The position numbers and the translations under genes are program-made. 64,000 nt of DNA, from assembly GCF_042219825.1 (NCBI RefSeq), contig NZ_JBHJHQ010000003.1, forward strand, positions 124,001-188,000. The letters are read 5' to 3'. The notes beneath the pieces are model-generated. The model was given only the letters and a program-made list of their open reading frames with translations, searched no databases and had not been told where the DNA came from. The stretch comes from JBHJHP01 sp042219825. GTDB lineage: Bacteria > Bacteroidota > Bacteroidia > Bacteroidales > UBA5342. Numbering within the stretch: the stretch's first letter is position 1; each line of letters opens with the position of its first letter. Below are positions 50,296 to 59,923 of this stretch, piece after piece.

Positions 50296-52665
50296 CTAAT
50301 TATTAATCGTACGGGCTGTAAACAGTGGTCCGGCCCTGTGTCCTTCATGCGGAACCAGTTTTACTTCAATGATATCTTTACCTGAGATCACTTCTTCAGG
50401 AATTTTATACTCCATATCCATGAATTTTGCCTGGTTGAACGCTGAAATATTCTCAGTAGCAATTACTTTATCATCAACAAGAATATCAAATGTTTTTGAG
50501 CCGTTATAACCACCCCAGTATTCCAGTACCAACGATGTTGGTTTATCCTTGATTATTTTCATTTCAAATGACATCCATCCACCCCTGTTCACTTCGCGGT
50601 ACTTTCTTTCTTTGAACTCATCTATCCATGTACGTTCATCTTTAAACTTATGATTTCGTTCCGGCTGCATTTCGCCCAAACGGATAAAATCAATCGTTTT
50701 GGCTTCCAGTTCTTTTTTTCGTTGCAGATCGGCTTTATATTCAGCTTCTTTTACTTTCCATTCTTCCGGAGTATAGGTATCCCAAAATATCGTATATCGC
50801 CTGTCGTGTGTCCTGTAGAATGGTTTTAAAATCACTTCTCTCGGATAGGCCACATCTGTCAATTTGAATGTGTTTTGCTTCCCTTCAACAGGAACAAGCC
50901 AGTCTGCAGGATTGACATCCTTTGTCATCAAAACCGGCACGTACATTGGATCCTGGGACTTCGGATCCGCCACTGGTCCTAAATCTCCTGACAGTACCAC
51001 AGGTCCATTAAAAACTGCCACTCTGTTCTTGTTATCAGGCATTGTTTCAAGCCTTAAAGAAAATGGGAAGCTGATCTCCACCACATCTCCGTTTTTCCAT
51101 TTACGGCTCACCTTAACAAAACTACCCGGTTCGCTATTAACTTTTTGACTTTCACCGTTTACTTTAATATCAATACCTTTCAATGCCCAATGAGGATAAC
51201 GGATCTGCAGTGCCAGTTCTACAGGCTTTTCGCATTCAAATTCCAGCCGTGTACCTTCTTCTTCGGGAAATGCCGTTAGCTGTTTAACTTTCAAACCTTT
51301 ATCCTTCCAGTTTAATTCAGATGCAATAAACTGTACCAGGTATAGTTCCTCGTTATTGTGATAATAAATATTCTTACTGTATTTTGAGTGATTTTCCATA
51401 CCTGTTCCTACACAACATGTAAACCATTCCGGATCCTGATAAACTTTGAACCCACCCATATCCAGAGACAAATTATAGATTACATGACCCGATTCAGGAT
51501 GCTGTGAAGACCTGATATGGTTGAACAGTGCACGTTCGTAATATTCCATAACCGCAGGATCAGCTGTCCATTCGAACAGATGTTCTGACAGCTTTAACAT
51601 ATTATACACATTACAGGTTTCTGTAGTATTATTACTCAGTTCATTGTTCAGTTTGTCCGGATAAGTCAGGTATTCATGGTTACCATTACCACCCGTTACA
51701 TAACTGTGGTGATGCACCATAATATTCCAGAAATTCACAGCTCCGTCGTGATCCAGCTGATCACCAGTCAACTCATATCTTCTGGCCAGTCCAATAAATT
51801 TCGGAATTTGTGTATTGGCATGTTTCCCTGCCAGGATATCTTCGCCCTGTTCAATAGGATCTATGATGGCTTTATGCTGAAATACTCTTGAAAGTTTAAG
51901 GTGCTTTTCATCACCTGTATAGTTGTACAATTCTGCCAGTGTTTCGTTAATGCCCCCATGTTCGCAATGTAACATTTCCTGAATCTGATCGTCATTCAGG
52001 TCCTTTACGATGGTTGCCAGCCAGTCTGCAAATTTCACATTAATTTCGAGGGCCTTCTCATTGCCAAACACCTTATATACATGATCAAGTCCGTCCATTA
52101 CTTTGTGTTCAGTGTAAAACGGCACCCAGATACCATTCAGGTCGAAACCCTGAGCCCTGATGTTACCTTTGGCCACTTCATCTTCCAGAATTCTCTTGCC
52201 ATTCGGGAAAGCCCCAATATAACCGTCACCATCAGCCTGCTGACATTCATACAACTCATCAACAATATAGTTGGCTCTACGCTTAAACTCTTCATTTCCT
52301 GTCGATTCATACATCAAGGTTATAGCCGAAAGATAATGACCCAGACTATGACCGGCTATGGTTTCATCTTCCCATCCTCCATAATGCTCTGCTTTGGGTT
52401 TCAATCCTGCTTCTGATCTGAATTTAGCAAGCAAACGATCCGGTTCATAACTTAACAAAATCTGTTCATTCAGCTCTGTTGCATGCTTAAACTGTCCGTC
52501 TAAAAGCGTTACATCTTCTATTTTGAACGGCAATACTTTAAATGTAATCTTTTCCAAACCATTCTTTTTAACAGGTTCCGGAGTTTTTGTGCAGGAGGAC
52601 ACCGTTAACAATATCATTCCACATGAAATGAGTGCAAATATTCTACTCACCAGACGCATTTTCAT
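50296..52665 (-). CDS. GH146-type beta-L-arabinofuranosidase lipoprotein
   Basis: This 789-residue protein has a lipobox VSSC (Cys25). The N-terminal segment LLDGQFKHATELNEQ and EPDRLLAKFR is characteristic of GH146 (DUF1680-type). Catalytic-site motifs are TTETCN (about 344-349) and WFTCCVGTG (about 414-422), equivalent to the Glu/Cys and Cys-Cys of GH127. The C-terminal sandwich (about 560-789) ends in a DUF6805-like region. It is the first gene of the leftward enzyme operon and faces the CotH gene across a 490-bp control region. GH146 enzymes release L-arabinofuranose from pectic arabinan side chains. Confidence 0.88.
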   Translation of the reverse strand: MKMRLVSRIFALISCGMILLTVSSCTKTPEPVKKNGLEKITFKVLPFKIEDVTLLDGQFKHATELNEQILLSYEPDRLLAKFRSEAGLKPKAEHYGGWEDETIAGHSLGHYLSAITLMYESTGNEEFKRRANYIVDELYECQQADGDGYIGAFPNGKRILEDEVAKGNIRAQGFDLNGIWVPFYTEHKVMDGLDHVYKVFGNEKALEINVKFADWLATIVKDLNDDQIQEMLHCEHGGINETLAELYNYTGDEKHLKLSRVFQHKAIIDPIEQGEDILAGKHANTQIPKFIGLARRYELTGDQLDHDGAVNFWNIMVHHHSYVTGGNGNHEYLTYPDKLNNELSNNTTETCNVYNMLKLSEHLFEWTADPAVMEYYERALFNHIRSSQHPESGHVIYNLSLDMGGFKVYQDPEWFTCCVGTGMENHSKYSKNIYYHNNEELYLVQFIASELNWKDKGLKVKQLTAFPEEEGTRLEFECEKPVELALQIRYPHWALKGIDIKVNGESQKVNSEPGSFVKVSRKWKNGDVVEISFPFSLRLETMPDNKNRVAVFNGPVVLSGDLGPVADPKSQDPMYVPVLMTKDVNPADWLVPVEGKQNTFKLTDVAYPREVILKPFYRTHDRRYTIFWDTYTPEEWKVKEAEYKADLQRKKELEAKTIDFIRLGEMQPERNHKFKDERTWIDEFKERKYREVNRGGWMSFEMKIIKDKPTSLVLEYWGGYNGSKTFDILVDDKVIATENISAFNQAKFMDMEYKIPEEVISGKDIIEVKLVPHEGHRAGPLFTARTINN

Positions 52666-53155
52666 ATCCTTTTAATTATTTTAATGTTTCAAACTTTAAT
52701 TATTCCTACAATTAATTTCCGATGCCAAGAAGACGAAAATCTTGTACATCTGCATGACCATATGTTCAAAAAACATGTAAAAATGTATTAATTATCATCA
52801 AGAATTTTTCTAAATAATCAGCACACAGGGATTGGCTCAAATCAAAATGCTGAATATTTTAAACTCAGAAAATTAAAGCGGTTCGAAAGATATATATTTA
52901 TTGTAAAAAATACGAATCCGCAAGGCAGATAACCCTGAATTTAACCCTTACAGACTTATATTTTGAGTGTTACTGCTTTTTCTCAATGGTGATAATTAAT
53001 ACTTTTGCATTTCGCTCCTGATACATTCATTCTTATATTTTGAACATTCGTTTCAAAACATTAGAATAAATTTTAACAATTTTCGGCATAAAACAATCTC
53101 AACAGAAATCATTATGATTTAATGATGTAGATCTGTTGAACTATTTAACCTTATC
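52666..53155. promoter_or_regulatory. 490-bp divergent control region
   Basis: This A+T-rich region separates the leftward GH146 operon from the rightward CotH-SusC-SusD genes and should hold both promoters and the HTCS binding sites. TACTTTTG at 53000-53007 is an exact rightward -7 element. No exact leftward -7 element and no coding frame were found. Confidence 0.5.
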
Positions 53156-56100
53156 ATGTTCCGGAAAAAGCTGCTATTTATACTTTTGTTTACAGGTCAA
53201 TTCATTGTTTCTTCAGCACAGATAAGCTTTGGTTTAAACCAAACATACAATTACCTCAAAGGATCAGGTGCATCAAACCTATCAGACAACTGGACTGCTA
53301 TCGACTTTGATGACTCATCTTGGTCCACTGCTCAGTCACCTTTCCGCTATGGAGATGGAACGGGTGGCACGAACCTGACTGACATGCAGGGTAATTATTC
53401 AACCGTTTACCTGAGAACCGCTTTTAATGCATCGGAGATTAAAAATATATCTAAAATTACATTGAATGTGGATTATGATGACGGATTTATTGTTTGGATC
53501 AACGGATCCGAAATTGTTACCGTCAATGCACCGGATAATCCGGCATACAACGCCACGGCAATCGCAAATCATGAATCCGGCTCACTGGTACCGTACGAAG
53601 TTGATTCATCATTATTTAAACTTTCGGAAGGGGAAAACCTAGTTGCGGTCCAGATTTTTAATGTCTCACTGAGCAGCTCAGATTTTTACTTTGACATGTC
53701 CATGGAGGCTATCCCGGAACTTCCTGTCTTTGAATATGATACAACAGTTGTATTCAGTCATAATGCAGGCATTTATTCCAACCCCTTCAACCTGACCCTA
53801 CAATCTCCGGATTCTGAATATACCTTATTATACACGATAGACGGCAGTGATCCTCAGAACTCTTCAAGTGCCAAATCTGCAGTATCAACAACCAACATAA
53901 CCATTGATCCGGATATTACTACCGGTCGTGGCCTTACCCCTGCCTTTGTGGTCAGAGCCTCTCTTGTGAAGTCCGGATATCAACCATCATTTTCCATCAC
54001 AAAAACCTATCTGTTTACCGAAAAAGTTGCGAATCAGGGTTATCCCGGCTATACCTGGCCTTCGGGAGATGTTAATGATCAGGTACTTGATTATGCGATG
54101 GCCACAGATGTAACACAGGATACGAAATATGCCGGACAGCTTTCAGACGCAATGCTCCAAATTCCCTCTGTTTCGATTGTAACAGATCCGGATAATCTGT
54201 TCGATCCTGGAAAAGGAATCTATGTAAATGCAGAACAAAAAGGAGAAGAATGGGAACGTCCATGTTCGTTTGAAATCATTAACTCAGATGGTAGTGCAGC
54301 GGTTCAGGTCAACGCCGGCCTGCGGATCAGGGGTGGCAACAGTGCAAAAAACAAGAACAATCCCAAACATGCATTCAGATTGTTCTTCCGATCCGAATAT
54401 GGTGCAGCCAAACTGAAGTACCCCCTTTTTGAAGATGAAGGGGCCGACGAATTTGATGCCATAGACCTGAGATGTGAACAGAACTATTCCTGGAGCATGG
54501 ATGGCAGCTACCATAATACAATGGTAAAAGATATTTTCAGCAGAGACCTGCAGGGGAAAATGGGGGAGCCGTATAAACGAGGTCGCTATTACCACCTTTA
54601 TCTTAACGGGATGTACTGGGGAATTTTTCAGACGGATGAACGCTCTGAAGCCAGTTATGCAGAAACCTATCTGGGAGGTGATAAAGAAGATTATGATGTG
54701 ATAAAAGTAGACACAAAACCCTGGCCATACTATTGTGAAGCAACTGATGGTAATATGGATGCATGGAATGAACTATGGGATTTATGCAGAACAGGTTTTG
54801 TCCAGAATAGCAGCTACTTTAATGTTCAGGGTCTTGATGCAACGGGCAGTCCTGATGCAAATCTTACAACTTATGTAGATGTAGATAACCTGATTGATTA
54901 CATGCTACTCATTTTTTATACCGGAAATTTTGATGCCCCTGTTTCTGCCTGGTACAGCGACGATATGCCGAATAATTTTTATGCCCTATATAACAGAAAA
55001 AATAAATCCCAGGGATTTAAATTTCTGGCCCACGATTCAGAACACAGCATGTTTGTAGAGGAAGTGTTCGGAAGAGATGGGATCAATGAAAACAGAGTAA
55101 ATATTGGTTCAACCGGATCGATGCGGATTACCAACGAGCTTGACTTCAATCCTCAGTGGTTACATTTCAGACTCACCCAAAACAGCGAATACAAACAAAA
55201 ATTTATGGATCGGGCCTATGCATTATTGAGTGAAGGTGGCATATTATCTACCGACAGCGCCAAAGCACTGTTTAAGAAACGTGTTGATCAGATTGATCTG
55301 GCAATAATAGCTGAATCTGCCCGCTGGGGAGATGCACAAACCCGTAACTCCCTGACCAAAGATGATGACTGGTTACCGGAAATAAATACGATGCTAAATG
55401 AATTTTTTCCTCAGCGAACCAGCATTCTTGTTCAGCAGCTCAAAAGCGAAGGCTTGTACTCATCATATATGGCACCGGAGGTCTACCGCAATAATCAGAT
55501 ATTGCTGGGATCGTACTACACAACCACCGGAAGCACTACGGTTTCCATTCGTAACCCTAATACAAATGGTACAATTTACTATACCCTTAATAATAGTGAT
55601 CCAAGGGCAACAGGTGGAACAATTTCCGAAGACGCAGTGACCGGAACGGATAACAAACAGATTGAATTCAGTAATACAATTGTCCTGACAACGCGTGTAC
55701 AGTACAATAATATCTGGGGACCAGTAAAGAAAATTATATTCAGCAACACTGCAGAAGATTATTCTTCGTTTAAAGTTACAGAACTGCATTACCATCCTGA
55801 AGATATAATATCAGGTACGGATACGACCTCTGGAAAGAAATTTGAATTTATTGAATTTAAAAACACCGGTGATCATATAATCAATCTTTCAGGTTTACAT
55901 TTTACATCCGGAATCGAATATGCATTTCCTGAAAATAATCTTCTTGAGCCGGGAAGTTTTTACGTGATCGCCTCAAAGCCCAACTATTTTTTTGACAGAT
56001 ACGGATTATATCCAAGTGGAAATTTCAGTGATCAACTCAATAATGGAGGTGAACTGATTGAAATATCAGATTCTGAAGGTTTACCGGTACTCTCCTTTAC

Positions 56101-56530
56101 TTATGATGATAAAGCACCGTGGCCATATGAACCGGATGGCTCAGGCTATACCTTAACTTCGGCAGAATCTAATCCCACCGGTGATCCGAATGATTATACT
56201 TACTGGAAAGTTTCCTCTGTGATTAACGGAACACCATTTGCTGATGATATTGAAACTGCGACAGATTATGTACAGGATGCCATACCGGCACTTTCTGTTT
56301 ATCCTAATCCTGCATCATCTTTTGCTAAGGTTGACTTGTCGGATATTCCATATGATTCAAAACTGAATATTACAATCTACACCGCAAATGGTTCAGTGGC
56401 CTGCAAGAATACAATAATTAATCATTCACAAATTAATTTCAACAAGGAACATCTCAAACCAGGTGTATATTTCTTACAGATTGAATTTAACAATTATTCA
56501 TATAGTAATAAACTAGTAATTATACCATAA
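53156..56530 (+). CDS. CotH-kinase-family surface protein with lamin-tail and type IX sorting domains
   Basis: This 1124-residue protein has a signal peptide (about 1-21, VSSAQ) and an N-terminal sandwich (about 25-190). A chitobiase/hexosaminidase C-type domain (about 205-290) follows. The CotH-like domain (about 330-700) has VSIVTDPDNLFDP, RIRGGNSAKNKN, LRCEQNYSWSMDG, YHLYLNGMYWGIF and LAHDSEHSMF. A second hexosaminidase-type domain (about 790-860), a lamin-tail domain (about 870-990) and a type IX sorting domain (1045-1124, YPNPASSFAKVDL) complete it. CotH kinases phosphorylate surface proteins in spores, but bacterial ones are poorly known. It lies between the GH and SusCD genes. Confidence 0.85.
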   Translation: MFRKKLLFILLFTGQFIVSSAQISFGLNQTYNYLKGSGASNLSDNWTAIDFDDSSWSTAQSPFRYGDGTGGTNLTDMQGNYSTVYLRTAFNASEIKNISKITLNVDYDDGFIVWINGSEIVTVNAPDNPAYNATAIANHESGSLVPYEVDSSLFKLSEGENLVAVQIFNVSLSSSDFYFDMSMEAIPELPVFEYDTTVVFSHNAGIYSNPFNLTLQSPDSEYTLLYTIDGSDPQNSSSAKSAVSTTNITIDPDITTGRGLTPAFVVRASLVKSGYQPSFSITKTYLFTEKVANQGYPGYTWPSGDVNDQVLDYAMATDVTQDTKYAGQLSDAMLQIPSVSIVTDPDNLFDPGKGIYVNAEQKGEEWERPCSFEIINSDGSAAVQVNAGLRIRGGNSAKNKNNPKHAFRLFFRSEYGAAKLKYPLFEDEGADEFDAIDLRCEQNYSWSMDGSYHNTMVKDIFSRDLQGKMGEPYKRGRYYHLYLNGMYWGIFQTDERSEASYAETYLGGDKEDYDVIKVDTKPWPYYCEATDGNMDAWNELWDLCRTGFVQNSSYFNVQGLDATGSPDANLTTYVDVDNLIDYMLLIFYTGNFDAPVSAWYSDDMPNNFYALYNRKNKSQGFKFLAHDSEHSMFVEEVFGRDGINENRVNIGSTGSMRITNELDFNPQWLHFRLTQNSEYKQKFMDRAYALLSEGGILSTDSAKALFKKRVDQIDLAIIAESARWGDAQTRNSLTKDDDWLPEINTMLNEFFPQRTSILVQQLKSEGLYSSYMAPEVYRNNQILLGSYYTTTGSTTVSIRNPNTNGTIYYTLNNSDPRATGGTISEDAVTGTDNKQIEFSNTIVLTTRVQYNNIWGPVKKIIFSNTAEDYSSFKVTELHYHPEDIISGTDTTSGKKFEFIEFKNTGDHIINLSGLHFTSGIEYAFPENNLLEPGSFYVIASKPNYFFDRYGLYPSGNFSDQLNNGGELIEISDSEGLPVLSFTYDDKAPWPYEPDGSGYTLTSAESNPTGDPNDYTYWKVSSVINGTPFADDIETATDYVQDAIPALSVYPNPASSFAKVDLSDIPYDSKLNITIYTANGSVACKNTIINHSQINFNKEHLKPGVYFLQIEFNNYSYSNKLVIIP

Positions 56531-56752
56531 TAGTGCACGAAAATAATAGCAAAAAACAATAACAACCTAATATACTGTATTTTATATTTTGAAGTATTCA
56601 ACATTTATGCCAGTATTTTAAACATTTGGGAACGTGTAAAAAAGTTAAAATTATGACATTTACACTAAATAAAGATAAAATCACAACTCAGAATTCATGT
56701 AAAACTAATTGAGAACCTTTTGAAAATATTTAACATCTAAAACCCATAATAA

Positions 56753-59700
56753 ATGAAATATAAAATTTTGTGGAAAAGCCGAATCTCATTAATGATGTTA
56801 ATGCTAATTGTTCTGATACCAGTAAATGCATTCGGACAGGCAAAACAAATTAAGGGAATAGTGTATGATGAAGACGGAAGTACACTCCCCGGAGTTAATG
56901 TAACGATAGAGGGTACAAGTAAAGGTGTGATAACAGATATTGAAGGAAACTTTACTATTGAAGCAGAAAAAGGTCAAACTCTTGTTTTTTCTTTCGTCGG
57001 CTTTGTAAAGGAAAAAGTTCTGGTCAAAAACCAGACCGAACTTAAAATCATAATGAAGTCTGATATTGAACAAATGGAGGAATTTGTGGTAGTTGGTTAC
57101 GGTGTTCAGAAAAAGGCATCTGTTGTTGGCGCTATAAATCAGGTTTCAGGTAACAAGTTACAGGAGATGAAAACCGGTGGTAGTATTGAGAATTCCCTTC
57201 AGGGAAATTTACCAGGACTGACCGTTATTTCAACCGACCCGACTCCAGGTGAAGAAGCCTCAGGTATTACGATGTTAATCAGGGGAAGTGCGTCACTGAA
57301 TGCCAATAATCCACTAATTATTGTCGATGGTGTTGAACGTAGTTTTTCTAACCTTGATCCCAACGAAATAGCGTCAGTTTCTATTCTCAAGGATGCATCC
57401 GCAACAGCTGTTTACGGAACCAAGGGAGCAAACGGTGTTATTATTGTTACCACTAAAAGAGGTAGTTCCGGTAAGGTCGATCTTGAGTTTTCAAGTGAGG
57501 TGACTATGAAAGAAGCCACACGGCTTCCCAAATACCTGAATGCATATGAAACCCTGAAAATGCGAAATGTGGCATACAGAAACGACGATATGTGGTCAAT
57601 GCTTTACTCGGATGAGGAACTTATGCATTACAGAGATCAGGATATGCCTTATGTCTATTCTGACTTCGACTGGATGGACTTCCTTTTCAAACCGGCATTC
57701 GATCATAATTATAACCTTAATGCCAGAGGTGGAAATGATTTTGTTCAGTATTTTGTTTCGGTTGGTTATCTGCATGAAGGTGACATATATACTGTAGGTA
57801 ATCTTTTTCCGTACCAATATGACAATTACAATGCGCATTATTTTCACGACAGGTATAATTTCAGAAATAACCTGGACTTTAATTTATCTCCTACAACGAA
57901 ACTTTCGTTGAATTTAGGAGGTAACATTAAAAAGTGGGGGCGTCCGTTTGATGCCTATACACATGAAACATGGTTTGAACCGGTTACACTGGTTCCTTAC
58001 TACCCTGTTGATGTACTGGATAAATATCCGGATAATGTAAATCCATACGATCAGAACAACATCCGTTTCGCCGTAAATCCTGAAATGGGTAACGTGAGAC
58101 TAGACTGGATCGGGGGTCGCGGATTTGACCGCTTTAAAAGCAATCAACTGAACCTGGACCTGACATTCCAGCAACAACTTGATTTTATCACTAAAGGACT
58201 TTCTTTTAAAGGACTCTATTCTTATAATAATTCTGTCGTTTACCAGGAAAACTTCAGGCCTGGTGGCGAATATTACGGATTCTTCTTTGGATACTATCTC
58301 AATCCCGACGATCTGACATGGTCCCGGTACAACTCTGACGGAGGCTTTGATCCGGATACGCCACAACCTAAACTGGAGTCTATGGGAGATGGTTTAAGCA
58401 GTGCATTCAGAAGCCATTATTACAGACTCCAGTTTGATTACTCGCGAAGTTTTGGAAATCACAATGTAGGAGCATTGGCACTCTTCAGCCGTAGAAGGGC
58501 AATCAGTATGGTAGACTTCCCAGCGTTTGAAGAAGACTGGGTAGGACGTGCCACCTATAATTATAAAAATAAATACTTTATTGAAGGGAATGCCAGTTAT
58601 ACCGGTTCAGAACAGTTCTCTCCTGAGAACAGATTTGGTTTCTTTCCGGCTATGGCAGCTGGCTGGCTTATGTCTGAGGAGAAATTCTTTAAACCCGTTA
58701 AACCATACATCAACAATTTAAAATTCCGATATTCATATGGTAAAGTTGGGTACGATTATACAGGAGACAGATGGAGATACCTGACATACTATTCAGAGGG
58801 TGGATCATCTCCGGCATTTGGATATCCGTTTACCTATTATCCTGTTATTACAGAAGGCGCAATACCGGTTCCTGATATATCATGGGAAATTGCAATTAAG
58901 CAGAACATTGGTGTAGAAATCGGCATTTTACAGAATATGGTTACATTGAATATTGACCTGTTTAACGAACACAGATCAAATATCCTGCAAGGTCGTAATC
59001 AGGTACCTTCATGGGTAGGTGTTAGTGACCTGTACGGCAACATTGGAGAAACAAAAGGACATGGTTTTGAAGTTGAACTTGGATTTAATAAAACGTTTGC
59101 CAACCGTCTTAATTTGTATGCCACTGCAAACTTAACCGGTAATGAAAGCCGAGTAATTAAATATGATGAACCGGAAACAAAACCGGCAAACATAAGTGTA
59201 GAGGGCAAACCGGTAGAAATTGCACAGCGGATGGGATGGTATACTCCGGCTGCCGGTGTTGAGGTAGAAGGTTATTATCAGAATATTGACGAGCTGTTTA
59301 TTGCCCCGGTAGCAAGTGGTGTTGCTCCTATTGTTGGAGACCACAAATATCTGGACTATAATGGTGACGGGGCAATTGATGCTCAGGATTATGTAGTATC
59401 TGCTCACCCTTATGCTCCTATGTTTACCTGGAATGCTAAACTTGGTGCCAATTACAGGGGATGGAATTTTCAAATGGATTTTTATGGCATCTCAGATGTG
59501 GATTACCAGATGCGACAAGGTGGTATGTTCTATTTATATCCATTTTCTCAGAATAAAGATAATGCACTTGTTGCTCATGCTGACTACTGGACACCAACAA
59601 ATACAGATGCTTCTTATCCGGCAGTTCACTCCAGGGTTGAGAATAATCCTAACTACAGGTTCAGTTCATTTTCGAACGTGAATGGAAAATACAGCCGTTT

Positions 59701-59911
59701 GAAAAATGTAAGGCTTGGTTATACCTTTGATTTGAAAAACTCAAAAATCCTTGGTATTCAAAAACTGGAAATGGCTGTTACCGGTACAAACTTATACACC
59801 TGGACAGATTATCCACTTGGTGGAGACCCGGAAGGAGCCAATTCCGGTACAGACTTCGGAGCTTATCCACAGATGAAACGTTACACTTTTGAAATCAGGG
59901 CAAACTTCTAA
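56753..59911 (+). CDS. SusC/RagA-type TonB-dependent outer-membrane transporter
   Basis: This 1052-residue SusC-type receptor has a signal peptide (about 1-28, NAFGQ). A carboxypeptidase-like CarboxypepD_reg domain (about 30-110, VYDEDGSTLPGVNVTIEG) is followed by the TonB box region EEFVVVGYG. The plug domain has NPLIIVDGVE and AVYGTKGANGVIIVTTKRG. A 22-strand barrel ends with an aromatic C-terminus (TFEIRANF). It imports an oligosaccharide into the periplasm with the SusD lipoprotein encoded 12 bp downstream. The 222-bp upstream gap has no exact -7 box and may be read through from CotH. Confidence 0.93.
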   Translation: MKYKILWKSRISLMMLMLIVLIPVNAFGQAKQIKGIVYDEDGSTLPGVNVTIEGTSKGVITDIEGNFTIEAEKGQTLVFSFVGFVKEKVLVKNQTELKIIMKSDIEQMEEFVVVGYGVQKKASVVGAINQVSGNKLQEMKTGGSIENSLQGNLPGLTVISTDPTPGEEASGITMLIRGSASLNANNPLIIVDGVERSFSNLDPNEIASVSILKDASATAVYGTKGANGVIIVTTKRGSSGKVDLEFSSEVTMKEATRLPKYLNAYETLKMRNVAYRNDDMWSMLYSDEELMHYRDQDMPYVYSDFDWMDFLFKPAFDHNYNLNARGGNDFVQYFVSVGYLHEGDIYTVGNLFPYQYDNYNAHYFHDRYNFRNNLDFNLSPTTKLSLNLGGNIKKWGRPFDAYTHETWFEPVTLVPYYPVDVLDKYPDNVNPYDQNNIRFAVNPEMGNVRLDWIGGRGFDRFKSNQLNLDLTFQQQLDFITKGLSFKGLYSYNNSVVYQENFRPGGEYYGFFFGYYLNPDDLTWSRYNSDGGFDPDTPQPKLESMGDGLSSAFRSHYYRLQFDYSRSFGNHNVGALALFSRRRAISMVDFPAFEEDWVGRATYNYKNKYFIEGNASYTGSEQFSPENRFGFFPAMAAGWLMSEEKFFKPVKPYINNLKFRYSYGKVGYDYTGDRWRYLTYYSEGGSSPAFGYPFTYYPVITEGAIPVPDISWEIAIKQNIGVEIGILQNMVTLNIDLFNEHRSNILQGRNQVPSWVGVSDLYGNIGETKGHGFEVELGFNKTFANRLNLYATANLTGNESRVIKYDEPETKPANISVEGKPVEIAQRMGWYTPAAGVEVEGYYQNIDELFIAPVASGVAPIVGDHKYLDYNGDGAIDAQDYVVSAHPYAPMFTWNAKLGANYRGWNFQMDFYGISDVDYQMRQGGMFYLYPFSQNKDNALVAHADYWTPTNTDASYPAVHSRVENNPNYRFSSFSNVNGKYSRLKNVRLGYTFDLKNSKILGIQKLEMAVTGTNLYTWTDYPLGGDPEGANSGTDFGAYPQMKRYTFEIRANF

Positions 59912-59923
59912 CCTTTGGACATC

